Shown: piece after piece, positions 7,784 through 16,524 of the stretch
Numbering within the stretch: position 1 is the first letter of the stretch
Layout of the letters: the number at the start of each line of letters is the position of its first letter
Assembly: GCF_001663375.1 (NCBI RefSeq)
Contig: NZ_LCTF01000005.1
Span: 26,475-90,474, forward strand
Direction: 5' to 3'
From: Caldivirga sp. MU80
GTDB lineage: Archaea; Thermoproteota; Thermoprotei; Thermoproteales; Thermocladiaceae
DNA: 64,000 bases
Program-made: the position numbers and the translations under genes
Notes under the pieces: generated by a model
Database searches by the model: none
What the model was told of the DNA's origin: nothing
The model's input: the letters and a program-made list of their open reading frames with translations, nothing else

Positions 7784-9226
7784 TTAAGCCTTATTGGCCT
7801 TTGTGTTCCTGTACCTGGATAATATAGCGTTAACCAGTTTCTCAGCTGCCTCCTCAACCTCCCGTGGTGCCTTGGCCTCTTCTGGGTATTCCTTGCCTTC
7901 GTACTCGCCTGGTAGTTTTCTTGTTGCGTCTAGGCCTAGTTTGCTGCCTAGGCCTGGTGTTGGGGTTGATGGGTCCAGTTCCTCGGTTGGGTAGTCTGGC
8001 ATTACCACCACGTCCCTCTGTGGGTTTAGGTTTGAGGCTATGGCGTAGACAACCTCCCCCAAGTCCCTCACGTTGACGCCACTATCAACCACAACCACCA
8101 CCTTGTTGTAGACTGGTAGCAACCCCCATAGGGCCGTCATAACCCTCCTGGCTTGGCCTGGGTACCTCTTCCTGATTGAAACTATTGTCCAGTACCCCAC
8201 CCCCTCCGGGGGCATGTAGACGTCTTCGATTTCAGGTATTAGCTGCCTTAGGAGGGGTTTCATGACTTCAATCCCGAATTTAATTATGTTCCCATCCTCA
8301 AGCACAGGCTTACCTGTTACGGTTACTGGGATTACTGGGTCTTCCCTTGAGTAGATTGCAGTTACCTTGACCACTGGGTATTCCTTGACTATTGAGTAGT
8401 AGCCCACGTGGTCCCCGAAGGGGCCCTCCTTAACGTACTCCCCCGTTAACCTACCCTCAATCACCAGTTCCGCGTTGGCTGGGTAGTTGAGGTTCACCGT
8501 GGAGCCCTTAACCAACTCAACCCCCTCACCCCTAACCACGCCTGTTAGAAGCAACTTATCCAGTGGGTGCGGTACGGGTACACCCGCCATTAGCATTGTG
8601 ACTGGGTCTGGGCCAAAGACCACTGCTACCTCGGTTTCACCCTCCTCTGCGTATTGGACGCTCCTCCTCCAAGGCATCCAGTGCATTATGAACCTATCCC
8701 TCCCAATGACCTGAAGTCTGTAGTAGCCGAAGTTAGTGATACCGCCACGCCTAATTATGGATACACCGAAGGTTAGGAACCTGCCGGGCTCAAGGGACCA
8801 CTGCCTAATGGCCGGTAACTTGCCTAGGTCAATCTCCCTCCACTCAACCTCCTTAACCGGGGCATTCCTAATTGTCCTTGGGAAGTACCTTGAGGCATCC
8901 CTCAACTCGCCGAGGGCCTTAACGGCATCGATGAGACCTGTGGGAGGTTTAACGTTAAGTAGATCAATCACTCTCTCAGACGCCTTACTCGGCTCAACGC
9001 CGCCCAGGGCTAGGAGGACCCTCTCCCAGGTGCCGAATAGGTTACCCACGGCCGGTAATGTACCCTCCTTAGTCCTCTCAATAAGCAACGCCGGCCCACC
9101 CCTATACATCATGTTCCTTAGTAATGCAGGTAACTCCAAGTCAACGCTAACCGGCTCACTTAACCTAACCAACTCACCCCTCCCCTCCAATTCACCTAGG
9201 TAACCCCTCAGGTCCTTGAACACCAT
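7784..9226 (-). CDS. UbiD-family prenylated-FMN decarboxylase (candidate anhydromevalonate phosphate decarboxylase)
   Basis: 480 residues, normal UbiD length. Family features include GGPALLIERT near residue 43, TNFGYYRLQVIGRD near 165, the GPFGDHVGYYS segment near 268 with a conserved Glu just upstream, and PVTVTGKP. UbiD enzymes use prenylated FMN. In crenarchaea one UbiD homologue decarboxylates trans-anhydromevalonate 5-phosphate in the modified mevalonate pathway. The HMG-CoA synthase operon 3 kb away and the adjacent divergent UbiA gene make that role attractive here, but the general UbiD assignment is firmer than the substrate. Confidence 0.85.
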   Translation of the reverse strand: MVFKDLRGYLGELEGRGELVRLSEPVSVDLELPALLRNMMYRGGPALLIERTKEGTLPAVGNLFGTWERVLLALGGVEPSKASERVIDLLNVKPPTGLIDAVKALGELRDASRYFPRTIRNAPVKEVEWREIDLGKLPAIRQWSLEPGRFLTFGVSIIRRGGITNFGYYRLQVIGRDRFIMHWMPWRRSVQYAEEGETEVAVVFGPDPVTMLMAGVPVPHPLDKLLLTGVVRGEGVELVKGSTVNLNYPANAELVIEGRLTGEYVKEGPFGDHVGYYSIVKEYPVVKVTAIYSREDPVIPVTVTGKPVLEDGNIIKFGIEVMKPLLRQLIPEIEDVYMPPEGVGYWTIVSIRKRYPGQARRVMTALWGLLPVYNKVVVVVDSGVNVRDLGEVVYAIASNLNPQRDVVVMPDYPTEELDPSTPTPGLGSKLGLDATRKLPGEYEGKEYPEEAKAPREVEEAAEKLVNAILSRYRNTKANKA

Positions 9227-9304
9227 TAACGGTTAATCGGCTTGGCTTATTTAAGCCCGGCGCCGAGCTCAAGTTTTAAATGCGGTGGTCTGTGGCTTGG
9301 TGCG

Positions 9305-10249
9305 ATGAGGATTAGCGATTTGAGGCCTTGGCTGGTTTCATTTAGCCCAACGACCCTGACCAGTGCCTTCTCCTCAGTTACCCTTGGCACGGCCCTGGCC
9401 TGGTACCTGAATGGAATCTTTAAGCCCATCATATACGTGATTACCCTATTAGCCATAATGCTTGCCCAGGCCGGGGTTAACCTGGTCCACGATTACGTGG
9501 ACTACAGCACTGGGGTTGATGTGCTTTATAGGGCCAGTGGCTTCGCCCATAGGCCCAACCCCATAATTGACCTCGGTTTAAACCCACGTAGCGTTAGGCT
9601 GGTGGGCTACATCTTCATCTCCATAACAATAGCCGCTGGCGTCTACCTGGCCATTGTGGTTGGCCTCCCAGTCCTAATACTGGGCTTGGCTGGGATCCTG
9701 ATCGGCATTGGGTACAGTGAGGCACCCCTTAAACTCCACTATAGGGGGCTTGGTGAGGCCTTCGCTGCATTGGCCATGGGCCCCTTGGTCACGTGGGGAT
9801 CCTACATAGTGCAAACCAGCATATACCTAAACCCAGCACCATTGCTCGTGGGTACATCGAATGGTTTATTCACATTACTCATACTCCTAGGCTCCGGGGC
9901 CCTTGAACTGGATGCCTCGAGGAGGGTTGGTAAGTTAACCCTGGTCCTCCTGCTTGGCCTAAGGAGGGTTAGGTACCTGGTGTATGGAGTTATTGCCTCA
10001 ATCTACGTGGCCCTGGTCTCCTCGGCGCTCCTCGGCTACATACCCTACGTATCCCTGGTCTCCCTAGTCCTAATACCGAGGACCCTTAGGTTAGCTGGGC
10101 CACTGTTGAGTGGGGATGAGGGGGAGGTTAGGAGGAGGTGGAGGGAGTTGAGGAAGCTTTGGGCTGGGCCCTTCAGCGTAAGGCTAGTCATACTTGCCAT
10201 ACTGGTCGCCTCAATGATACTGGTTAGGCTGATACCCTGGATCCCTTAA
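9305..10249 (+). CDS. UbiA-family prenyltransferase
   Basis: About 314 residues, start at ATG 9305 supported by a TATA-like caagttttaaatg near 9271-9283. Around eight hydrophobic helices are visible. The first allylic-diphosphate motif is NLVHDYVDYSTGVD near residue 58 (N-x3-D-x3-D type); the second acidic region is LELDASRRVGK near residue 205. UbiA enzymes transfer a polyprenyl chain to an aromatic or lipid acceptor in the membrane; in archaea the products include menaquinone and ether lipids. Which acceptor is used cannot be told. It is divergent from the UbiD gene with about 80 bp between them. Confidence 0.85.
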   Translation: MRISDLRPWLVSFSPTTLTSAFSSVTLGTALAWYLNGIFKPIIYVITLLAIMLAQAGVNLVHDYVDYSTGVDVLYRASGFAHRPNPIIDLGLNPRSVRLVGYIFISITIAAGVYLAIVVGLPVLILGLAGILIGIGYSEAPLKLHYRGLGEAFAALAMGPLVTWGSYIVQTSIYLNPAPLLVGTSNGLFTLLILLGSGALELDASRRVGKLTLVLLLGLRRVRYLVYGVIASIYVALVSSALLGYIPYVSLVSLVLIPRTLRLAGPLLSGDEGEVRRRWRELRKLWAGPFSVRLVILAILVASMILVRLIPWIP

Positions 10250-10355
10250 AAATAGGCGCCAGCGTAAAAACCCCAGTGATGAGTGAGCTCCGTACTGCAA
10301 CGTGATGAAGTTAAACCAACTGAACCACTTATTAACCTAAGCCAGCCCAGCCACC

Positions 10356-11447
10356 ATGGACTGCGTGGAGGGTGTTAGGGGGTTGCTTAGGGGCCTTGTT
10401 AAGGATGCTTACCCAGGCGCATCACTGGTTGTTATGGCTAATGGGGAGGTTATAATGGATTTAACCGTCGGCTACGCCCAGCTGAAGCCAGTTGAGAGGG
10501 AGTTGAGGGGTGGCATGCTGTTTGACTTAGCATCACTAACGAAGGCCCTCTCAACCTCAATAATAGTGATGAGGCTCGTGGAGAGGGGGGTTATCCACCT
10601 CACCCAGAGGGTGAGTGACGTAATCCCCGAGTTCTCAACCACAAACGCAGGCTTCAGTGAGGTTAAGGATAAGGTTAGGGTTTGGATGCTCCTCTCACAC
10701 ACCTCAGGGCTGCCGGCCTGGCTACCCCTCTACAAGTCCGCGTCCAGTAGGGATGATGTTATTAGGCAGGCCTTAACGGCGTTCCCAGTTTACGAACCAG
10801 GCTCAAGGGTCGTCTACAGTGACTTAAACTACATAGTGTTAACTGCATTGGTGGAGAAACTAACGGGCCAGCGCATAGACTCGGTATTCAATGAAATGAT
10901 TGCCGAACCCCTCAGCCTAGAGAGGACGCTCTACAACCCGTTAACGAGGTTCAGTAGGGATGATGTAGTGGCCACGGAGTACGTTAATGAGGCTAACGAC
11001 GCCTTGGTGGGTATAGTCCACGATGAGAACGCCAGGGCTATGGGAGGTGTCTCTGGGCATGCAGGATTATTTGCAACGGCCGAGGAGGCGGCTGGGATAG
11101 GGAACGCCCTCCTCGAGTCATACAGGGATGGGGTATTCCTATCGAGGCCGAGTGTCAGGTCAATGTGGACTCCCTGGGCCTGTGGTGAATCATGCTATGG
11201 GTTAGGGTGGCAGGTGTACAGGAGGGGTGTCACAACCAGTGGTGGGGATTTACTAACTGATGGTAAGGCCTTTGGGCACACCGGCTTCACAGGCACTTCA
11301 ATTTGGATAGACACGGAACTCAACCTAGTCGTAACGCTATTCACGAATAGGGTTCACCCAACTAGGGATAATAGGAGGATTGACTATGCAAGGCCGGTTA
11401 TACACAATGCCGTAGTGTCGTGTGCCGACAAGTTGATTTACCGTTAA
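10356..11447 (+). CDS. Serine hydrolase, class C beta-lactamase/esterase family
   Basis: 363 residues. The nucleophile motif SxxK is SLTK at residues 60-63, the YxN motif is YSDLNY near 149, and the third motif is HTGFTG near 310, where beta-lactamases have KTG. This is the penicillin-binding-protein fold typical of archaeal esterases and peptidases. No signal peptide is seen, so it is probably cytosolic. A HisThrGly third motif is common in the esterase branch, so esterase or peptidase activity is more likely than beta-lactamase. Confidence 0.85.
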   Translation: MDCVEGVRGLLRGLVKDAYPGASLVVMANGEVIMDLTVGYAQLKPVERELRGGMLFDLASLTKALSTSIIVMRLVERGVIHLTQRVSDVIPEFSTTNAGFSEVKDKVRVWMLLSHTSGLPAWLPLYKSASSRDDVIRQALTAFPVYEPGSRVVYSDLNYIVLTALVEKLTGQRIDSVFNEMIAEPLSLERTLYNPLTRFSRDDVVATEYVNEANDALVGIVHDENARAMGGVSGHAGLFATAEEAAGIGNALLESYRDGVFLSRPSVRSMWTPWACGESCYGLGWQVYRRGVTTSGGDLLTDGKAFGHTGFTGTSIWIDTELNLVVTLFTNRVHPTRDNRRIDYARPVIHNAVVSCADKLIYR

Positions 11448-11500
11448 AGGACCGTCGATAAAACCTGTTTAGTACAGTTTTTAAATAGGTTAAAGACTAA

Positions 11501-11764
11501 CTACTCCTCCTCAAACTCCTCCTGCGTCGACTCCCCAGGCTGGGCCTCCTCCTGGCTTGTGGAGGCTGCTTGAGTTGACTCACCTGCTCCCGTGGCCAGT
11601 TCAGCCACGGCGAAGGATGGGCCAACCCTCGTTATCTTAACCTTAACCTTATCGCCTGGCTTAGTGTTTGGCACGAAGATGATGAAGCCCCTTATCTTAG
11701 CGACCCCATCACCCCTCTTAGAAACCTCCGTCACCTCAACATCAACGACGTCACCCACCTTCAC
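11501..11764 (-). CDS. TRAM-domain RNA-binding protein
   Basis: The first 60 residues form a TRAM domain (VGDVVDVEVTEVSKRGDGVA, then GFIIFVPNTKPGDKVKVKI), a small OB-like RNA-binding fold found in archaeal RNA chaperones. The C-terminal 30 residues are an acidic, Gln/Glu-rich tail. GTG 11764 is the first standard start. The same frame is open upstream for 25 more codons with a strongly basic RGRPRRRGRGPKP stretch, and the TATA-like element lies at 11860-11867, so the true N-terminus may be longer and use an unusual start. Confidence 0.8.
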   Translation of the reverse strand: MKVGDVVDVEVTEVSKRGDGVAKIRGFIIFVPNTKPGDKVKVKITRVGPSFAVAELATGAGESTQAASTSQEEAQPGESTQEEFEEE

Positions 11765-11898
11765 TGGCTTTGGACCACGGCCCCTTCGCCTGGGCCTTCC
11801 CCTATACGTTCCGGATCCTGTTGACGTTCGTATCGCCAGCTAGGCAGCCGCTAATCCCTTTAATAAACATTTCGTTGGTATATTGATCCAGCCTTAAC

Positions 11899-12948
11899 CT
11901 AACCGTGGATCATCCTTATTATCCTCCTGTACTTTAAGTATAGGGAGTAGTCTATGTAGACCTTATCCTCAAGCATCTCACCCACCGTCCTGGCTAACTT
12001 AACCCTACTAGGCAGTAGGTCAGTGGTCTCTATGTAGAAGGCGTTTGAGCCAGCCCCACTGCCGAAGGTCACGACGAGTATCCTAGACCCCGGCTTAGCC
12101 TCCTCAAGGACCTTGGCTAGGCCCAGTAGGGCTGAGGCATTGTAGGTGTTCCCAATCAAATCAACGACTATACCCGGTTTAACCTTCTCCAGCGGGAACC
12201 CAAGCATCTGGGCTACCCTAACTGGGAACCTGGCGTTGGGTTGGTGGAAGATTGCGTAGTCGAAGTCATTGGGCTTCATACCAAGCTCCTCCATTAACCC
12301 CTTGGCGGCGCCTATTATGTGCCTAAAGTAGGCTGGCTCCCCAGTGAAGCCCTCCCCATGCACTGGGTAAGGTGAGCCATCCCTCCTCCAGAAGTCGGGT
12401 GTGTCTGAGGCGAATGGGTAAGTGTGCTTTATCTCAGCCACTAGGTTAGTTGAGCCTATGATGTACGCCACGGCGCCAGTACCCACCGTGTACTCAAGGT
12501 GTTCACCTGGTTCGCCCTGTGATGAGTCGGTGCCCACCGCTATGCCGTACTTTATCAGGCCTGACTTAACAAGCCCCATTAGGTTGACTATGGCGTCCGA
12601 GCCAGCCTTACAGGCGAACTCCATGTCAACGGAGTAGACCTGCCTCTTAAGGTTAAGGGCATCTATTAATATTGATGATATTGGCTTAACGGCGTAGGGT
12701 TTAGACTCAGTACCAGCAAACACGGCTCCAACCTCACTGGGTGCTATACCGGCCCTGGTTAAGGCATCCCTAGACGCCTCAACAGCCATGGTGACCGGGT
12801 CCTCGTCGATGTAGCCCACGGCCTTCTCCTCAACTAGGTACATGTCCCTTATCCTAAGCGCATCGTCACCCCAGGCCTCGGCTATCTCACGGGTCTTAAT
12901 CCTGTACCTGGGTATGTAGGCACCCCAGCCAACTATGCCCACCGCCAT
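11899..12948 (-). CDS. mvaS: Hydroxymethylglutaryl-CoA synthase
   Basis: 349 residues from ATG 12948. The nucleophile is the Cys of FACKAGSDA at about residue 113; the catalytic Glu region is [12 protein letters not shown] near 79-90 and the His is in FHQPNARFP near 234. It condenses acetyl-CoA with acetoacetyl-CoA to HMG-CoA, entry to the mevalonate pathway for archaeal lipids. The stop of the DUF35 gene and this ATG overlap as TAATG. The order thiolase, DUF35, HMG-CoA synthase is the archaeal arrangement in which DUF35 tethers the two enzymes in one complex. Confidence 0.93.
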   Translation of the reverse strand: MAVGIVGWGAYIPRYRIKTREIAEAWGDDALRIRDMYLVEEKAVGYIDEDPVTMAVEASRDALTRAGIAPSEVGAVFAGTESKPYAVKPISSILIDALNLKRQVYSVDMEFACKAGSDAIVNLMGLVKSGLIKYGIAVGTDSSQGEPGEHLEYTVGTGAVAYIIGSTNLVAEIKHTYPFASDTPDFWRRDGSPYPVHGEGFTGEPAYFRHIIGAAKGLMEELGMKPNDFDYAIFHQPNARFPVRVAQMLGFPLEKVKPGIVVDLIGNTYNASALLGLAKVLEEAKPGSRILVVTFGSGAGSNAFYIETTDLLPSRVKLARTVGEMLEDKVYIDYSLYLKYRRIIRMIHG

Positions 12949-13361
12949 TACCAACACCCCTTAACTGGCCTTAACTTGAAGCCGTAATAAATTATGCCGT
13001 AGTCGCTGTCCTCCTTAACCCTCCTAAACACAACCTCAACCTCAGCCCCCTCACCGAGCTTATCTGGGTTGGGGCAGTCCACAAGTTGCCCAAACACCCT
13101 GACTCCCCCAAGGTCAGCTATGCCGAAGGCGAGTGGCCTCTGCTTCTCGAAGTCAGACGTAACGCTCCTAAGCACCGTGTACTCTATTAACTTACCCCTC
13201 CTCGGTAGTTCATACTCGTCGAATTCCCTTGACCCACATTCACACACTGCCCTGGGTGGGAAGTAAACCCTGCCGCACTTCCTACATTTAACAGCGGTTA
13301 ACCTGTAGTACTGGGGTATCTTCCTCCAGTACTTGGGTACTGACAGGTTCTGGTCAACCAT
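12948..13361 (-). CDS. DUF35 OB-fold/zinc-ribbon acyl-CoA scaffold protein
   Basis: 137 residues. An N-terminal rubredoxin-like zinc ribbon ([18 protein letters not shown], residues 25-42) precedes an OB fold. In archaea DUF35 proteins bridge acetoacetyl-CoA thiolase and HMG-CoA synthase and bind CoA so that the intermediate is passed on. The gene starts one base after the thiolase-like stop and overlaps the synthase start, so the three proteins should be made together. Confidence 0.9.
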   Translation of the reverse strand: MVDQNLSVPKYWRKIPQYYRLTAVKCRKCGRVYFPPRAVCECGSREFDEYELPRRGKLIEYTVLRSVTSDFEKQRPLAFGIADLGGVRVFGQLVDCPNPDKLGEGAEVEVVFRRVKEDSDYGIIYYGFKLRPVKGCW

Positions 13362-13362
13362 A

Positions 13363-14505
13363 TTACTTCACCACCCTCAGCGTGAACACCACGCTTTCCT
13401 GATCCACGCCAACCATATCCTCCACCATTGCCGATTCAGCGTTTAAACCGTTGAATGGTTTATCACCCCTAAGCTGCATAACCACGCCGGCCATTTGGTA
13501 AACTCCTGATGCACCCATTGAGTTGCCCACGGCCTTCAACCCACCATCAAGGTTAACCATAACCCTGCCACCCTGGTCGAAGTAACCCTCGTTAAGTAGC
13601 CTAAGGGCGCTCCCCCTCTTACATAGGCCAAGTGCCTCAAGGGCCAGTACACCGAATATACTGTACGTGTCGTGCACGCTAACTACACCGTTGAAATTTT
13701 CCAACGGTCCCACCGCCTTAGCAGCCTCCACCACTGATGACAAGACCGTGTAGTCGTTCCTTGAGGCGAAGTAGGAGTTTGAAGCCCCAAAGCCATAGTT
13801 AATTACGCCGATGGCTAAGTCATTGGGGTTTGGCTTGCTGCATAGGACCAGCGCCGCGGCGCCGTCCACGAAGGGGGAGACGTCGTATAGCCTTAGGGGG
13901 TCGGCTACAAGCTCGGAGTCGAGTACGTCCTTAAGCTTAGCGGCCCTCTTAAAGTATGCGTACGGGTTCTTGGCACCCCTCTCATGCATCTTAATGGCCC
14001 ATGTTGCTAAGTCCTCGTACTTGTACTCGTAGCTCCTCATGTACTGCTTAGCCATTATTGCCGCTAAGGCTACTGGCGTGGCCCCGAAGTAGGCCTCGTA
14101 GTCAGAGTCGAGGAGGTATGAGGCGTACTTGTTCTGCTTAAGTGAAATGACCTCGTGTGGCTTATCGACACCAACCACTAGCATGCACCCGTTTCCCGCT
14201 GATGCGAGGTGGTTTAGGGCCGTCATGATTGCGAAGCCACCTGACCCATCACCATTCTCAATCCTTATTGATGGGATATTCCTGAGCCCAGCATAGTCCC
14301 TCAGCACGTTTCCTATGGCCAACTGCTCCCCGGTTAACTCAGATAGGGCTGAGGCCACGTAAATCGCCTTAATGTCCGGGTTACCAGCGGCCTCAAGGGC
14401 CTTTAGGGCTACTTCAGCGAAGAGCTCCCTGTAACCCTTATCGTAATACCTGCCTGGGGGAGTGATGGCGAATCCATTTATGTAGCCTAATGCCGAATTA
14501 TGCAT
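13363..14505 (-). CDS. Thiolase-like protein lacking canonical catalytic residues
   Basis: 380 residues from ATG 14505; the TATA-like tatttattaagc at about 14524-14535 supports that start over the upstream one. It has the length and plan of archaeal SCP-x-type thiolases and occupies the thiolase position in the operon. Where active enzymes have VEAACASGG, this reads IENGDGSGG, so the nucleophilic Cys is Asp86. The later GHP motif reads VGNSMGASG, with Asn for the catalytic His. The HDCFT-type motif is VHDTYS. It may be an inactive structural partner or use another chemistry; acetoacetyl-CoA may be made by a second thiolase elsewhere. Confidence 0.8.
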   Translation of the reverse strand: MHNSALGYINGFAITPPGRYYDKGYRELFAEVALKALEAAGNPDIKAIYVASALSELTGEQLAIGNVLRDYAGLRNIPSIRIENGDGSGGFAIMTALNHLASAGNGCMLVVGVDKPHEVISLKQNKYASYLLDSDYEAYFGATPVALAAIMAKQYMRSYEYKYEDLATWAIKMHERGAKNPYAYFKRAAKLKDVLDSELVADPLRLYDVSPFVDGAAALVLCSKPNPNDLAIGVINYGFGASNSYFASRNDYTVLSSVVEAAKAVGPLENFNGVVSVHDTYSIFGVLALEALGLCKRGSALRLLNEGYFDQGGRVMVNLDGGLKAVGNSMGASGVYQMAGVVMQLRGDKPFNGLNAESAMVEDMVGVDQESVVFTLRVVK

Positions 14506-14591
14506 CGACTCACCCCACACCTGAAGCTTAATAAATATTGCACACCAGCGCCCAGCGTGATGGTTTTAACCCCACACCCCGGGGTGATACC

Positions 14592-15056
14592 ATGGCCAGC
14601 ATGCTTAGGTTCATGATTGGGAGGAGCTTGGTCCTCGGTGACGCCGAGCCAGCCCTAATGGCCCCATCAATATACGTTGCTGAGGAGGTTAGCAATGCTA
14701 AGGTTAAGAACGCCGTGCTTGAGGTGGGCGGTGACGTTATACTGTCAAGTTACGTTAAGCTCCCGGTTAGGGATAAGTCGATTGATTCAGGCATACTCAA
14801 CCTGGCGGGCGGTCTCGGCGATATAGTTGCGATAATGCGTGAGTTGATTAGGGTTAGTAGGTTAACTGTAGTTATTGCGGGTTGGCAGCCTGATAAGGGT
14901 TGGTCAACTACACCCATGTTCACCAGTGAGTTAAGTGTCATTAGGAATAAGGTTAGGGCTGTGGCGTCTGCATTCCCACATGATGAGCTGGAGTTAAGCG
15001 ATAAGTACATCTACGTGCTTTACCTTAACACTCAGGGTAATGCTAGTGGTTATTGA
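14592..15056 (+). CDS. Hypothetical protein
   Basis: About 154 residues from ATG 14592, placed by a TATA-like gttttaac about 28 bp upstream. Soluble alpha/beta protein; the middle (SIDSGILNLAGGLGDIVAIMREL then LTVVIAGWQP) has a Rossmann-like rhythm recalling the C-terminal half of SAM methyltransferases, but no cofactor motif is present. The last 14 bases overlap the convergent ribL gene. Function unknown. Confidence 0.5.
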   Translation: MASMLRFMIGRSLVLGDAEPALMAPSIYVAEEVSNAKVKNAVLEVGGDVILSSYVKLPVRDKSIDSGILNLAGGLGDIVAIMRELIRVSRLTVVIAGWQPDKGWSTTPMFTSELSVIRNKVRAVASAFPHDELELSDKYIYVLYLNTQGNASGY

Positions 15057-15765
15057 GCGTTGAGGCCAATTCACTGGACATGCCTATTATCCTCCTTATT
15101 ATGCTAGATGTGCTGCATAGGCTACAGTTAACGAGCCTACTCATCCTAACCACCTCAGCGTCAACACCCCTACTCCTAAGGGCCCTCCTAACCTCCTCCT
15201 CACTGAAGGGTTGGTTTGGGCCGAGCAGCACCAGGTCGGGCTTCTCCTCCTCCACGACCCTAAACATGTCATCTGGGTAACCCACCCTGGCCTTTGTGAC
15301 GTACTCTATGGCGCCCAGCACCTTAACCCTCTGCTCAGCCGGTATAATGGGCTCCCTACCCTTAACCCTCCTAACACTTTCATCAGTGGACACCACGGCG
15401 ACCACCCTACCGAGGCTCCACGCATACCTTAGGTACTCTATGTGGCCTGGGTGGATTATGTCGAAGGTGCCCGCCACGAAGACCTTCCTCTCTGCTGACT
15501 TAGCCAAATCACTGGGCTTCATCCACCTAATGTCCCTCAGCTTCAGTACCCTTAAGGCATCCAGCAACCCCTCGGCGTAGGATATGGTAGCCAGGGCAGT
15601 CTCATAGTCACCCACCTTGAGGTAGTGCTTAGTGTCCTTCAGGTAAGCCTCAGCCAACTCCACAACCTCCCCAACATCCCCACCCAAACCCTGCCCTCTC
15701 AATTGCTCAAGGGCCTGCTCAACATTCCTAACATACACCATAACCCTACCAGCCAAATCAGTCAT
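15043..15765 (-). CDS. ribL: FAD synthetase (RibL-type cytidylyltransferase) with DUF357 domain
   Basis: 240 residues. Residues 1-75 are a helical DUF357 domain. Residues about 88-240 are a nucleotidyltransferase with VAGTFDIIHPGH (HxGH) and a later SxSSxIR-type motif read as CSTSSIIRRI. The C-terminal cysteines (NCSLCS) match those known in archaeal RibL, which adenylates FMN to FAD. Fusion of DUF357 to this domain is seen in other archaea. The gene converges on and slightly overlaps its left neighbour. Confidence 0.82.
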   Translation of the reverse strand: MTDLAGRVMVYVRNVEQALEQLRGQGLGGDVGEVVELAEAYLKDTKHYLKVGDYETALATISYAEGLLDALRVLKLRDIRWMKPSDLAKSAERKVFVAGTFDIIHPGHIEYLRYAWSLGRVVAVVSTDESVRRVKGREPIIPAEQRVKVLGAIEYVTKARVGYPDDMFRVVEEEKPDLVLLGPNQPFSEEEVRRALRSRGVDAEVVRMSRLVNCSLCSTSSIIRRIIGMSSELASTLNNH

Positions 15766-16292
15766 CAGCAGCCTAATGAACTATAGGTTAAAAATACTTA
15801 CGATAAGTGAAACACCACAGCAACCCTAGGATTCTAGCGTATTATAAGTAGCAGGCATCCTACATCTGATACTGGTTGAATGAACAATCCCTGCTACACC
15901 TAATTTACTGGTCAAGAGACTTAACATCCTTAAACCCTATACCCACTAGCAATTACAGGATAAATAACCTAATAGCAACTACATGCATTTTAACTGTTTA
16001 AATTGCATGTTTCATGCGTTTCTGCCATTTGGTTCATGCTTCTTCGTGTTCATTTGTTTCATCATTGTTTTGCATGTTTCATGCAATTCACCCATTTTGC
16101 ATTGGATTTAAAACCATTGGAACACTATTTCAATTCCTCCATCACCTTTCGATTGGAACAACCATTCAATCCCACCATCAAAACCATCGGAACAAGAATG
16201 AACCATACAATGAGCTCTGAAACCCTGTTCTAATGGCAAACATTTAAAATAAACCACAAAACTTAAAAACCCAAATAAAGCCAGAGCAACCA
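15766..16292 (+). other. Gene-free region, possible CRISPR leader with quasi-repeats
   Basis: No credible gene. The 15-mer ttgcatgtttcatgc occurs at 16003 and 16070, and aaaaccatYggaaca at 16110 and 16180, so loosely repeated units lie about 67-70 bp apart, close to the 69-bp period of the array that follows. The last 80 bases are A-rich with TATA-like catttaaaataaacc and aacttaaaaac, as expected for a CRISPR leader and promoter. It may be a decayed leader or older, more degraded array. Confidence 0.4.
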
Positions 16293-16524
16293 GAAGATCT
16301 CAAAAGAGAATTGAAGGACATTTCTCAGTGAGGCCTCATAGAAATTAACACTTTGTAACACGAGGATCTCAAAGGAGAATTAAAAGGGCAACCACTGGCC
16401 TATAGTACTCGTCAGTCATTGGATTGGCGTGAAGATCTGAAAAGAGAATTAAAAGCTCAAAAAGGCAGCTAAGGAGGCGGTTCAAGTCATCCTTTCAATG
16501 AGGATCTCGAAGGGGGAATTGAAG
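16293..16524 (+). CRISPR. Degenerate CRISPR remnant, 4 repeats and 3 spacers
   Basis: Four related 25-bp units start at 16293, 16362, 16431 and 16500, exactly 69 bp apart, leaving three unrelated 44-bp spacers. The shared core is GATCTCAAARGAGAATT followed by RAARG, very close in pattern to the repeats of Pyrobaculum/Thermoproteales type I arrays. No two repeats are identical; the last is the most altered (CGAAGGGGGAATT) and lies inside the herA reading frame. There are no cas genes in the window. An orphan, decaying array, oriented rightward if the GAAG end is the 3' side. Confidence 0.8.

Noticed and set aside
7627..7827. 66-codon open frame over transposon-end hairpin A
   Set aside because: Composition not protein-like and it overlaps the UbiD gene end; the hairpin explains the region.
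16003..16233. 76-codon open frame before the CRISPR remnant
   Set aside because: Low-complexity His/Phe-rich, no promoter, and in the repetitive leader-like region.
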